Positions 55,207-63,701 of a stretch of 64,000 nucleotides of DNA are shown piece after piece. The number at the start of each line of letters is the position of its first letter. The first letter of the stretch is position 1. Position numbers and translations under genes: made by a program. The notes under the pieces were generated by a model. That model was not told where the DNA came from and did no database searches. It was given only the letters and a program-made list of their open reading frames with translations. The stretch is from Algoriphagus sp. A40 (lineage in GTDB: Bacteria > Bacteroidota > Bacteroidia > Cytophagales > Cyclobacteriaceae), in the NCBI RefSeq assembly GCF_002002735.1, contig NZ_MUNY01000033.1, forward strand, positions 28,836-92,835, in the 5' to 3' direction.

Positions 55207-56280
55207 TCAAAACTTCACCCCAAACCGTTCTCCCAATTCCGTTAAATCCTTCACCACCGGTTCAAGCAGCGGAATACCTTCCTTCATTCTAATAGCTTCA
55301 AGTTCACGTTCAGGATCGCCTGGGATCAGGACTTTGTCATTGCCGGGAGTTGGCGTAGCTGACCTAAAACGCGTGATCCAGTTGTCCATGTTCGATTTGA
55401 ACTCGTCTGCAGGACGGAATGCATCTACACGCATGGCGCCGAAAAAGTGACCAATTCCTTCTCCCACTAGATTTGGTAGTGGATCGAGAAAAGCTACAAA
55501 TGGCGGTACCCAAGGGCCATAATTTGCACCGGAAAGCACAGCAGAGAAAATATCCACAATCGCGCCAAGCGCATAGCCTTTGTGAGAACCATGTTCTCTG
55601 TCTCCTCCAAGCGGAAGCAAAGCCCCTCCGTCTTTTACACCGTTAGCGGAAGTGGTAGGTTGTCCGTCTTTGTCCTGTACCCAGCCGCTTGGCGTGTCGA
55701 GGCCCTTTCTCTGAAGTATCTCGAGCTTGCCGTTTGCTGCGGTAGTCGTAGCCATGTCGGCGACAAAAGGAGGTTGGTCTTTGGCTGGAATCGCTACTGA
55801 AATCGGATTAGTGCCGAGGAGCCTTTCTTTTGAAAATGTCGGAGCCACCAGAGGACTGGCATTGGTCAGTGAGATTCCGATCATGTCGTGCTCCAAAGCC
55901 ATCATGGCATGGTAGCCAGCGATGCCGTAGTGGTTGGAGTTTTTCACCGAAACCCAGCCTGTTCCTACGTTTTTGGCTTTATCAATAGCTACCTGCATGG
56001 CAAACGGCGCTACAACCAAACCCAGACCACTGTCTCCATCGACGACTGCGGTGGAGGGAGTTTCGTAAGTTACTCGCACGTTTGGAGTTGGATTGATCCT
56101 TCCTTTTTCCCACAGTCTCACATAGCCCGAAAGTCGGGCAACACCATGGCTGTCGACACCCCTGAGATCGGCGGAAAGCAGCACTTCCGAGGCGATTTTA
56201 GCATCGTGCTTCGGACAGCCGATCTTGATCAGCATTTCGTAAGTGAATTGGAAAAGTTGGTCGTAGGAGAAGGTTTGCAT
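55207..56280 (-). CDS. Ldh family NAD(P)-dependent dehydrogenase
   Basis: 357 aa from ATG 56280. It belongs to the malate/L-lactate/ureidoglycolate dehydrogenase (LDH2) family: the catalytic His is probably in GVDSHGVARLSGY, with VKNSNHYGIAGYHA and MATTTAANGKLE as further conserved blocks. It reduces 2-oxo acids to 2-hydroxy acids or the reverse; the substrate cannot be fixed. Length is normal. It lies upstream of, on the same strand as, the small-protein/NTase pair but 111 bases away. Confidence 0.9.
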   Translation of the reverse strand: MQTFSYDQLFQFTYEMLIKIGCPKHDAKIASEVLLSADLRGVDSHGVARLSGYVRLWEKGRINPTPNVRVTYETPSTAVVDGDSGLGLVVAPFAMQVAIDKAKNVGTGWVSVKNSNHYGIAGYHAMMALEHDMIGISLTNASPLVAPTFSKERLLGTNPISVAIPAKDQPPFVADMATTTAANGKLEILQRKGLDTPSGWVQDKDGQPTTSANGVKDGGALLPLGGDREHGSHKGYALGAIVDIFSAVLSGANYGPWVPPFVAFLDPLPNLVGEGIGHFFGAMRVDAFRPADEFKSNMDNWITRFRSATPTPGNDKVLIPGDPERELEAIRMKEGIPLLEPVVKDLTELGERFGVKF

Positions 56281-56475
56281 AGGGTCGTATTTTCGGTGGC
56301 TAAAGATAGGGTGTGTGGCCACAAATGCACAGATGATTTTTGTATTTGGGAATTCAAATAAATCTGGATTTTTTGCTTTCCCTTAAATCCTATTGACTTT
56401 ATAAATCGTCAGAATTGCCACAGATGGTCAGGTGGATCTTTTCTCAAAAGATCAAAAAAATAAAGCATAAACTGA

Positions 56476-56506
56476 TTCTTTTGTGCCTTCCTGCCTTTGT
56501 AGCAAA
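56476..56506 (-). repeat. Short dispersed repeat at the ppx/gppA 3' end
   Basis: TTCTTTTGTGCCTTCCTGCC with TTTGTAGCAAA following is a diverged copy of the repeat at 45725-45755. It ends 3 bases before the stop codon of ppx/gppA (56510-56512). Confidence 0.65.
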
Positions 56507-56509
56507 ATC

Positions 56510-57451
56510 TTAAACCGCCACTTTTCCTGAGAGCAATCTGGAAACTGCGCCTTCCTTTAAAGAATAAAAGGAGCAAACTATCGCTTCCACAGGCACATAG
56601 CGGAGTATAAACTCGATCAGGCAACTTGCTACCACAATCATATCAACCCGCATTGCAATCATTCCGGGGATTTTCAGTCGCTCTTCTCTGTTTTTTGTTT
56701 TGAGCATTTCAAAAATTCTATCAAACTCTAAAGTCGGCAATTCAAACACATGCTGACCGGTGAGTTTGCACTGGAGCATGGATTCAAAATAAATATCCGT
56801 CAACGTATCGAAAGTGCCTGAGGCACCTACCAAACCGGTAGGTTTGAATTTTTGAATGGCTTCGATCAGTGGCTGAAGTTTTTCGAGGCAGTATGTTTCC
56901 AGCTTGTTTACTTCCTCAGGTAAAATCGGGTCATGGTAGTGAAAAGCATCCAAAAGTCTCTGACCGCCTATTTCAAAACTTTTTTTCCAGAAGACCTCCT
57001 GTGAAGTTCCGATGATAAATTCCACCGAACCACCTCCGATATCCATCATGAGAGTAGGATGGCCATTGAGCGAACCTGAAAGATTGATCCCTTCATAGAT
57101 GAGTTGGGCTTCCTCTTCGCCGGAGATGACCTGGATGTCAATTCCTAAATCTTCTTTGACTTTGGACACGAATTCCGGGCCGTTTTCGGCATTTCTGACT
57201 GCGCTGGTCGCAAAAGCAAAAACCTGATCGATGTGCTCGCCATCAATCAGGTTTTTGAAGTGTCTTAGGGTATGAAAAGCCCTTTTTTGGGCATCTGGAG
57301 CAATTTGATTTTGGCTGATTCCGCCTTGACCGATCTTTACCGGGATTTTCTCTTTATAGATTGTCCTAAAGCCCACCCCGTTCAATTCCACCAATAACAA
57401 ATGAAATGTATTGGTTCCCATGTCTATCACCGCGGCCTTTCGGATACTCAT
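56510..57451 (-). CDS. Exopolyphosphatase / guanosine pentaphosphate phosphatase (Ppx/GppA)
   Basis: 313 aa from ATG 57451; a much longer open frame upstream is AT-rich and carries no signal of coding. The actin-like ATPase fold shows the phosphate-1 loop DMGTNTFHLLLVE and phosphate-2 loop MDIGGGSVEFIIG, with TSAVRNAENG between. The short form without the C-terminal HD domain is typical in Bacteroidetes. It may hydrolyse polyphosphate or pppGpp. Probable single-gene unit. Confidence 0.92.
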   Translation of the reverse strand: MSIRKAAVIDMGTNTFHLLLVELNGVGFRTIYKEKIPVKIGQGGISQNQIAPDAQKRAFHTLRHFKNLIDGEHIDQVFAFATSAVRNAENGPEFVSKVKEDLGIDIQVISGEEEAQLIYEGINLSGSLNGHPTLMMDIGGGSVEFIIGTSQEVFWKKSFEIGGQRLLDAFHYHDPILPEEVNKLETYCLEKLQPLIEAIQKFKPTGLVGASGTFDTLTDIYFESMLQCKLTGQHVFELPTLEFDRIFEMLKTKNREERLKIPGMIAMRVDMIVVASCLIEFILRYVPVEAIVCSFYSLKEGAVSRLLSGKVAV

Positions 57452-57853
57452 ATTGCTGCCAAAATTTTGGATGGGCGAATATAGAAAGTTTTTGATAAGA
57501 TGAAATTCTAAATGATAAAACGCGCTCCTTCTTTGAATTTTTTCTAAAAATGAGTTTGAAATTGTCAGTGAAATGAAAAATTGGATGTGCAATTGGTAGA
57601 AAATGGCTGAATTTTGGAGTGAATTTTGATTTTTAAGCCTAAAAATCTGATTTTTGGCTTTTAAGATTATTGACTTGTGTTTTTCAAATTTCGTCGTTTG
57701 GAATAATTGAGGAGTTAAAGAAGAAAGTGCTTCAATTGAACCTTTTGGGATAAGTTCTGGACAAAACTTTTCCCCGCTTTGCCCAATTTTTCGATGCCTC
57801 AACTTTTCATTTGGTGGTTCGGGTTATATTTGGTCAAGACAACAAAACCGGTA
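57452..57853. other. Divergent promoter region, no gene seen
   Basis: AT-rich interval between ppx/gppA (minus) and the acyl-CoA carboxylase gene (plus). The sequence CCAAAATTTTGG (57459-57470) is a 12-base palindrome next to the ppx start. The -7 box TATATTTG (57825-57832) serves the plus-strand gene. No small coding frame with support was found. Confidence 0.6.
57825..57832 (+). promoter_or_regulatory. Possible acyl-CoA carboxylase promoter (-7 box)
   Basis: TATATTTG fits TAnnTTTG and lies 21 bases before the ATG. No TTTG at the right -33 distance was seen; a nearer one (57810-57813) is too close. Confidence 0.5.
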
Positions 57854-59437
57854 ATGATAGATCAGGATAAACCCAATTATACTTTGCCCAGCAAAGCCCA
57901 AAAGCTTGAATTGCTACAAAAGAAAAATGCCGAAGCACAGTTGGGTGGAGGAGAGGCAAGAATCGTGGCTCAGCATAAGAAGGGGAAACTTTCTGCACGG
58001 GAGCGAGTCGATTTGCTGATGGACGAAGGGACTTTTGAGGAGATCGACCGATTTGTGATGCATCGCTCCAAGGATTTTGGATTGGATAAGGAGCACTATC
58101 TCGGTGACGGTGTGATCACCGGATACGGTGAGATCAACGGGAGATTGGTTTTTGTTTTTTCTCAGGATTTTACTGTTTTTGGAGGCTCCCTTTCCGAAAC
58201 CCATGCAGAAAAAATTTGCAAAATCATGGATATGGCCATGAAAAACGGCGCGCCGGTCATTGGCCTAAATGACTCCGGCGGGGCAAGAATTCAGGAAGGA
58301 GTAAATTCTCTGGGAGGCTATGCAGATATTTTTTATAGAAACACCCTTGCTTCAGGAGTAATTCCCCAGATCTCTGCCATCATGGGGCCGTGTGCAGGTG
58401 GAGCGGTGTATTCTCCAGCGATCACGGATTTTATCCTGATGGTGGAGAATACCTCATACATGTTTGTGACTGGTCCAAATGTGGTGAAAACTGTCACTCA
58501 GGAAACTGTAACTGCAGAAGAACTCGGAGGAGCTTCCGCTCACAGTACTAAGTCAGGAGTAACACATTTCGCCTGTGCCAATGAGCTGGAAGCGATCCGG
58601 CATATCAAACGGCTGCTCTCTTATATTCCGCAAAACTGTGAGGATCAGGCTCCAGTTTACTTTTATGAATTGAAAAAAGACGAAACCCGAAAAGTGCTCG
58701 ATACTCTCATTCCGGAAAACCCAAACCAGCCCTATGACATGCGGGATGTGGTTAGAGGGATCGTTGATGAAGAATCATTTTTGGAAGTTCATGAAAACTA
58801 TGCGGATAATATCGTGGTTGGTTTTGCAAGAATAGCCGGGAGAAGTATTGGAATAGTGGGAAATCAGCCTCAGTCTATGGCCGGAGTTTTGGACAATCAT
58901 GCCTCGGTCAAGGCTGCACGATTTGTGAGATTTTGTGACAGCTTTAATGTGCCTTTGCTGGTTTTGGTCGACGTACCTGGATTTTTGCCTGGAACTGACC
59001 AAGAGTGGAATGGAATTATCACCAATGGAGCCAAGCTACTGTATGCTTTTTCAGAAGCAACAGTTCCCCGGATTACGGTAATTACCCGAAAAGCCTACGG
59101 TGGAGCCTATGATGTGATGAATTCCAAACATATCGGTGCAGATATGAATTATGCTTGGCCAACAGCAGAGATTGCGGTGATGGGTGCAAAAGGGGCTGCT
59201 GAAATCATCTTTAAAAAGGAAATATCGGAAGCAGCCGACCCTGAGGCTAAACTTCAAGAGAAAGTGGACGAATACACCGCAAAGTTTGCCAATCCATATC
59301 GAGCAGCTTTTCGTGGCTTTATCGATGAGGTGATTTTACCGTCCGAAACCCGGATAAAACTGATCAAAGCCTTCAAAATGCTGGAAAACAAGGTGGATAA
59401 GCTACCGAGGAAAAAACATGGAAACATGCCTCTTTGA
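57854..59437 (+). CDS. Acyl-CoA carboxylase beta subunit (propionyl-CoA carboxylase type)
   Basis: 527 aa from ATG 57854. Carboxyltransferase half of a biotin-dependent acyl-CoA carboxylase, probably propionyl-CoA or methylmalonyl-CoA decarboxylase-like PccB. The N-terminal crotonase-type domain has [17 protein letters not shown] and [32 protein letters not shown] is a further conserved block. The C-terminal half has [21 protein letters not shown] and [14 protein letters not shown]. No biotin carboxylase subunit is nearby. Confidence 0.93.
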   Translation: MIDQDKPNYTLPSKAQKLELLQKKNAEAQLGGGEARIVAQHKKGKLSARERVDLLMDEGTFEEIDRFVMHRSKDFGLDKEHYLGDGVITGYGEINGRLVFVFSQDFTVFGGSLSETHAEKICKIMDMAMKNGAPVIGLNDSGGARIQEGVNSLGGYADIFYRNTLASGVIPQISAIMGPCAGGAVYSPAITDFILMVENTSYMFVTGPNVVKTVTQETVTAEELGGASAHSTKSGVTHFACANELEAIRHIKRLLSYIPQNCEDQAPVYFYELKKDETRKVLDTLIPENPNQPYDMRDVVRGIVDEESFLEVHENYADNIVVGFARIAGRSIGIVGNQPQSMAGVLDNHASVKAARFVRFCDSFNVPLLVLVDVPGFLPGTDQEWNGIITNGAKLLYAFSEATVPRITVITRKAYGGAYDVMNSKHIGADMNYAWPTAEIAVMGAKGAAEIIFKKEISEAADPEAKLQEKVDEYTAKFANPYRAAFRGFIDEVILPSETRIKLIKAFKMLENKVDKLPRKKHGNMPL

Positions 59438-59445
59438 TAGGGGGA

Positions 59446-59469
59446 TTGGTTATTGAGTTATAAGTTATT
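59446..59469 (+). repeat. Left inverted repeat flanking the S23-like gene
   Basis: TTGGTTATTGAGTTATAAGT plus TATT, made of GGTTATTGAGTTAT-like units. It resembles the reverse complement of the segment at 59871-59894 and lies 8 bases after the acyl-CoA carboxylase stop. Confidence 0.65.
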
Positions 59470-59491
59470 TGTGGCTTAAACCGTTTATCTG

Positions 59492-59875
59492 ATGAATTTA
59501 AGGGCTTTTGAAGATTTGGAAGTTTGGAAAAAGGGCAGAGATGTCAGACTTTTTGTCCAATCTGTAGTGAAAAAGTTTCCACCCGAAGAGAAGTTTGCAC
59601 TTACTCTTCAAATTAGAAAATCCTCAAGATCAATAACCAACAATATTGCAGAAGGATATGGAAGGTTCTTTTATCAAGAAAACATTCAATTCTGTAGAAT
59701 TTCACGAGGTTCTCTTACTGAGACTTTGGATCATATGATCGTAGCTTCCGATGAAAAATATATAAATGATGAAGAATTGAATGAATTTAGAATTTTACAT
59801 GATGATTGTTTAAGGCTACTCAATGGATACATAAGCAATCTACAAAAAGCGAAAACTGGCTCCACAAACCAATAA
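59492..59875 (+). CDS. Four-helix bundle protein (S23/23S rRNA intervening-sequence family)
   Basis: 127 aa. The opening AFEDLEVWKKGRDVRLFV and the middle IRKSSRSITNNIAEGYGR are the hallmarks of the S23 (IVP) four-helix-bundle family, first described inside 23S rRNA intervening sequences. Here the gene is free-standing. It is flanked by short inverted repeats, and its stop codon (59873-59875) falls inside the right repeat. It separates two unrelated housekeeping genes. The molecular function is unknown. Confidence 0.9.
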   Translation: MNLRAFEDLEVWKKGRDVRLFVQSVVKKFPPEEKFALTLQIRKSSRSITNNIAEGYGRFFYQENIQFCRISRGSLTETLDHMIVASDEKYINDEELNEFRILHDDCLRLLNGYISNLQKAKTGSTNQ

Positions 59876-59894
59876 CTTAATAACCAATAACTCA
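59871..59894 (+). repeat. Right inverted repeat flanking the S23-like gene
   Basis: AATAACTTAATAACCAATAA plus CTCA, whose reverse complement TGAGTTATTGGTTATTAAGT plus TATT is close to the left repeat at 59446-59469. The right repeat contains the stop codon of the gene. Confidence 0.65.
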
Positions 59895-59907
59895 CCAACG
59901 ATACTAA

Positions 59908-60984
59908 ATGAATAAGTCTAACACCCCACTCCACTTCCTCACCACCTATCTCAACAACGCCTCTCCAACAGGTTTCGAGGCATGCGGACAGCAAATCTGG
60001 TTGGATTATATCAGACCGTTTGTGGACACCTATTTCACTGACAATTATGGTACAGCAGTCGGGGTGATCAATCCTGAGGCGGAATACAAAGTAGTCATCG
60101 AAGCGCATGCGGATGAAATCAGCTGGTTTGTGAACTATATCAAAGACGACGGCTACATCTATGTCCGCCGAAACGGAGGCTCTGATCACATGATTGCCCC
60201 TTCTATGCGAGTCAATATTCATACAGATAAAGGAGTTATTCCGGGTGTCTTTGGCTGGCCAGCAATTCATGTGAGAAAAGAAGGCAAAGAGGATGCTCCT
60301 ACCTTAGACAATATTTTCATCGATGTAGGAGCCCGCTCCAAAGCCGAAGTGGAAGAAATGGGAATCCATGTGGGCTGCGTGATCACCTTTAAAGATGAAT
60401 TGATTGAATTGAATGGGAAATTCTGGTCAGGACGTGCTTTGGATAACCGGATCGGAGGCTTCATGATTGCTCAGGTGGCAAGGAAAATCAAAGAATCCGG
60501 AACACAACTGCCTTTTGGGCTTTATGTGGTCAATGCAGTACAGGAGGAAATTGGGCTTCGCGGAGCAGAGATGATCGCTCATCGGATCAAACCGAATGTT
60601 GCCATCATCACCGACGTCTGCCATGATACTACCGCCCCTCTATATAATAAGGTGACTAGTGGAGATCAGACCGCCGGCAAGGGCCCTGTTTTGACTTATG
60701 GAGCTTCAGTTCACAAGAAACTATTGGATCTGATTATCGATACCGCAAGGAAAAAGGAAATTCCTTTCCAAAGGGCAGCAGCATCAAGAGTAACTGGTAC
60801 CGATACGGATGCTTTTGCCTATTCCAATGAAGGTGTGCCCTCCGCACTGATTTCACTTCCTTTGAAATACATGCATACCACCGTAGAGACGGCAAGCAAG
60901 GAGGATATAGAGCAGGTGATCAATCTGATGTATGCCTTTTTGGTAGATTTCGATCCAAGTTTTGATTTTAGGTATTTAAAATAG
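59908..60984 (+). CDS. M42 family metallopeptidase
   Basis: 358 aa aminopeptidase/endoglucanase-type protein. Dinuclear zinc ligands by family pattern: His in IEAHADEISWFV, Asp in SGRALDNRIGGF, Glu pair in NAVQEEIGLRGAE, Asp in IITDVCHDT and His in YMHTTVETAS. The TGTDTDAFAY block is typical. It is cytoplasmic (no signal) and probably removes N-terminal residues from peptides. The heptamer array begins on the base after its stop codon. Confidence 0.93.
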   Translation: MNKSNTPLHFLTTYLNNASPTGFEACGQQIWLDYIRPFVDTYFTDNYGTAVGVINPEAEYKVVIEAHADEISWFVNYIKDDGYIYVRRNGGSDHMIAPSMRVNIHTDKGVIPGVFGWPAIHVRKEGKEDAPTLDNIFIDVGARSKAEVEEMGIHVGCVITFKDELIELNGKFWSGRALDNRIGGFMIAQVARKIKESGTQLPFGLYVVNAVQEEIGLRGAEMIAHRIKPNVAIITDVCHDTTAPLYNKVTSGDQTAGKGPVLTYGASVHKKLLDLIIDTARKKEIPFQRAAASRVTGTDTDAFAYSNEGVPSALISLPLKYMHTTVETASKEDIEQVINLMYAFLVDFDPSFDFRYLK

Positions 60985-61042
60985 GTCAACGGTCCACAGT
61001 CCACGGTTGATCGCCGTGGTCTGTGGTCTGTCGACCGTGGAC
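60985..61042. repeat. Mirrored heptamer array between M42 and BtuF-like genes
   Basis: Three direct units (GTCAACG, GTCCACA, GTCCACG; 60985-61005), a 9-base centre, then four inverted units (CGTGGTC, TGTGGTC, TGTCGAC, CGTGGAC; 61015-61042). The array starts immediately after the M42 stop (60982-60984) and ends 4 bases before the next ATG, so it fills the whole intergenic space and could form a long hairpin in mRNA. Confidence 0.85.
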
Positions 61043-61046
61043 CAAA

Positions 61047-61805
61047 ATGAATTTTACAGACCACCTTTCACGAACCATTTTTCTCCCGAAGCCGCCGGAG
61101 CGGATCATTTCCCTGGTTCCCTCACAGACTGAATTGCTGGTTGATTTAGGTTTGGAAGATCGGATAGTCGGAGTGACCAAGTTTTGTGTTCATCCTTCCC
61201 ACCTGAGAAAAAGTAAAACCATTGTTGGCGGGACGAAGAATTACCGTTTCGACGTGATTGAGCAATTGCAGCCGGACTTGATTATCGGAAACAAAGAGGA
61301 AAATGACCAGGCAGGAATTGAAAAACTAGCTTCAAAGAATCCGGTTTGGATGAGTGATATTTTTGACCTTCGAGATTCCCTTCGGATGATATCTGAATTG
61401 GGGAAAATAACCATGACAGAATCCCGCGCTTCTGAACTTGTTACCAAAATCGAATCTTCTTTTGCCAAGGCTGCTCCATTTAAAGGAACCTGTGTTTATT
61501 TGATTTGGGAAAACCCGAAAATGGCTGCGGGCAAACATACATTTATTGATGCGATGCTCGCTTTGGCTGGATTTGAAAATGTGGTACTGTCTGAACGTTA
61601 TCCCGTGATGTCGGAGGACAAATTGCTTGAGCTTTCTCCCGATTTTTTGATACTGAGCTCAGAGCCGTTTCCATTTATGGAAAAACATTTAGAAACTTAT
61701 CAAAAGCTTCTGCCTAATTCTAAGATCCTTTTGGTTGATGGGGAGCTATTTTCCTGGTATGGAAGTAGATTGCTCTATGCTTCTGACTATTTCAAAAGAT
61801 TATAG
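61047..61805 (+). CDS. BtuF-like helical-backbone metal/cobalamin-binding protein without signal peptide
   Basis: 252 aa from ATG 61047. The segment PERIISLVPSQTELLVDLGLED and the pattern FDVIEQLQPDLIIGNKEEN are those of the helical-backbone (Fe/B12) substrate-binding family. It lacks a signal peptide and lipobox and has no transporter genes nearby, so a classical ABC uptake role is doubtful. An upstream in-frame start would run into the heptamer repeat. Confidence 0.82.
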   Translation: MNFTDHLSRTIFLPKPPERIISLVPSQTELLVDLGLEDRIVGVTKFCVHPSHLRKSKTIVGGTKNYRFDVIEQLQPDLIIGNKEENDQAGIEKLASKNPVWMSDIFDLRDSLRMISELGKITMTESRASELVTKIESSFAKAAPFKGTCVYLIWENPKMAAGKHTFIDAMLALAGFENVVLSERYPVMSEDKLLELSPDFLILSSEPFPFMEKHLETYQKLLPNSKILLVDGELFSWYGSRLLYASDYFKRL

Positions 61806-62043
61806 GCAAAGCCAGGCACCATTTTTGATTTCCACTTATAAAAATTAAACTTTCAGGCAGGAACTTTTGTAAAAAATTCAATTAACTTTTAGACTCAAAT
61901 CGCGGTCTTTTTAGAATAAAGGAAAATCTAAGTGTGTTTTAAAAATGCGCTGTCTGACCAAGAGAGCTCGTTGAAATGACAACCCGGTTTGGGAAAAGTG
62001 AACAAATTAGGACCCATTAATATTTGAAAACGCAATTAACACT

Positions 62044-62808
62044 ATGAAAAGAAGTTCGATTGCCTTAGCAGCAATGCTGGCTTTGGCCTGGGCTTGTGGC
62101 CCAAAAGCGACAGAAGAAACTACCGAAGTAGCCGAGGCACCTGTGGTTGTTCCTGACAATTCACTCAGTGAGGAAGAAAAAGCATCAGGTTGGATGCTTC
62201 TTTTCGATGGTACATCAATGGATGGCTGGAGAGCTTTCAACGGCGATTCAACCCCATCAAACTGGATCATTGATGATGGTGCTATGAAAGGACTTGGGGC
62301 AACAGGCGGAGCAGATATCGGCGGGGACGTGGTGTTTGGTCCGATGGAGTTTGAAGAGTTTGAGTTGGAATTTACATGGAAAATATCTCAGGGAGGAAAT
62401 AGCGGTGTGTTTTACCACGTGGTAGAAGGTCCTAATTACAAGGCTCCTTATTATACAGGTCCGGAATATCAAGTGATCGACCAGCTGGGTTTTGCCCAGC
62501 CTTTGGAAGATTGGCAGTCAATCGGTGCCGACTATGCGATGTATGTGCCGGACTACGAAGGCGTGGTTAAACCAGCCGGTGAGTGGAATACCTCGAAGAT
62601 TATCTTCTCCGAGCAAGGCTCATCTTACTGGCTTAATGGCAAAAAGACGGTTGAATTCATTCCTTATTCCGAGGATTGGAATACTAGGAGAAACTCTGGC
62701 AAGTGGAATGATTTCCCGGATTACAAGATTGCAAAGAAAGGATTGATTGCATTACAGGATCATGGTGATCCCGTTTGGTTCAAGAACATTAAAATAAGAC
62801 CCCTATAA
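62044..62808 (+). CDS. DUF1080 (3-keto-disaccharide hydrolase) lipoprotein
   Basis: 254 aa with a lipoprotein signal (MLALAWACGPK). After an acidic linker the DUF1080 concanavalin-like fold starts WMLLFDGTSMDGWRAFNGD, with ISQGGNSGVFYHVVEG, YTGPEYQVIDQ and PAGEWNTSKIIF as family blocks. Members act on 3-keto glycosides in described pathways, but the substrate here is inferred. It is 11 bases upstream of a second DUF1080 gene. Confidence 0.88.
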   Translation: MKRSSIALAAMLALAWACGPKATEETTEVAEAPVVVPDNSLSEEEKASGWMLLFDGTSMDGWRAFNGDSTPSNWIIDDGAMKGLGATGGADIGGDVVFGPMEFEEFELEFTWKISQGGNSGVFYHVVEGPNYKAPYYTGPEYQVIDQLGFAQPLEDWQSIGADYAMYVPDYEGVVKPAGEWNTSKIIFSEQGSSYWLNGKKTVEFIPYSEDWNTRRNSGKWNDFPDYKIAKKGLIALQDHGDPVWFKNIKIRPL

Positions 62809-62819
62809 AATAATCGTTT

Positions 62820-63416
62820 ATGAAAAAGTTAGTACTAGTTGGGCTTTTGCTTTTGGTAGCCCAAGTCACATTTGCACAAAAGAAGAAAAAACTCTTTAAT
62901 GGGAAAGATCTCACGGGCTGGGTGATCTACGGGACTGAAAAGTGGTATGTGGAAGATGGCCTTTTGATTTCTGAAAGCGGTCCGGACAAAGGCTATGGTT
63001 ATTTGGGGACCGAAGAGAACTTTGACAACTTTGAGATTAACCTTGAATTCAAGCAGGAAGCCAATGGTAACAGTGGAGTTTTTATACGCTCTACTGTAGA
63101 TGGCACCAAAGTTTCAGGTTGGCAAGTAGAGGTAGCCCCTCCAGGCAGCGATACTGGAGGCATCTATGAGTCTTATGGAAGAGGCTGGTTGATCAAGCCT
63201 GATCCTGAAAAAGACAAAGCATTGAAATTCGGAGAATGGAACAAAATGAAGATCGTTGTAAAAGGGGATAATGTCACTTCTTATGTAAATGGAGTAGAGA
63301 TGGTCAACTATTCTGACGCAAAAATCGGCGAAGGAAAAGGCGGAGTTTTGCTTCAGATCCATGATGGAGGAGGGATTAAGGTTTATTGGCGAAATATTGT
63401 ATTGAAAGAGCTGTAA
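62820..63416 (+). CDS. DUF1080 (3-keto-disaccharide hydrolase) secreted protein
   Basis: 198 aa with a signal peptide (LVLVGLLLLVAQVTFAQ). The mature protein starts at once with the fold: LFNGKDLTGWVIYG, ENFDNFEINLEF, ANGNSGVFIRSTVDG and GEWNKMKIVVKGDNVTSYVNG. It is close in pattern to the preceding lipoprotein but shorter and not lipidated. The two are adjacent and co-oriented, with a strong terminator following. Confidence 0.88.
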   Translation: MKKLVLVGLLLLVAQVTFAQKKKKLFNGKDLTGWVIYGTEKWYVEDGLLISESGPDKGYGYLGTEENFDNFEINLEFKQEANGNSGVFIRSTVDGTKVSGWQVEVAPPGSDTGGIYESYGRGWLIKPDPEKDKALKFGEWNKMKIVVKGDNVTSYVNGVEMVNYSDAKIGEGKGGVLLQIHDGGGIKVYWRNIVLKEL

Positions 63417-63437
63417 GGATCAAAATATTCTGAATCG

Positions 63438-63471
63438 AAAGCCCTGAGAATTGAGTTCTCAGGGCTTTTTT
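63438..63471 (+). terminator. Rho-independent terminator after the DUF1080 pair
   Basis: AAGCCCTGAGAA-ttgag-TTCTCAGGGCTT perfect 12-bp stem followed by a T-run, 21 bases after the stop codon. Confidence 0.95.
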
Positions 63472-63540
63472 ATTTGTTAAAATTTTTCCCAATCATTTTC
63501 AGGGGTTTAGGTAGAAAGGAGATTTTTTTTGGGTTGAGGT

Positions 63541-63571
63541 CTTGTTGTGGCCAAAAAAAGGGAGATATTTG
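63541..63571 (+). promoter_or_regulatory. Possible distal rRNA promoter
   Basis: CTTGTTG (63541-63547) and GATATTTG (63564-63571), the latter one base off TAnnTTTG, with 19 bases from the first TTG. It mirrors the arrangement of the better promoter downstream, so tandem rRNA promoters are possible. Confidence 0.35.
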
Positions 63572-63701
63572 CACTCCCAATCGACGCGAACGGCGCCGGG
63601 GTCAGGTTGAAAGAGCGGAAGTGGGGGAGTACCGGAGCAGATTAAGTTTCGGATATTCAGGGGAGAAGGAAAAGAATCAAAAAATTATTTTCACTCTCTT
63701 G

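Noticed and set aside
56434..56458. GATCTTTT-ctc-AAAAGATC hairpin as a ppx/gppA terminator
   Set aside because: On the minus strand the T-rich stretch precedes rather than follows the hairpin, so it does not have terminator polarity.
57452..57802. Long upstream extension of the Ppx/GppA reading frame
   Set aside because: It lies in the AT-rich divergent promoter region and the protein family starts at MSIRKAAVIDMGTN.
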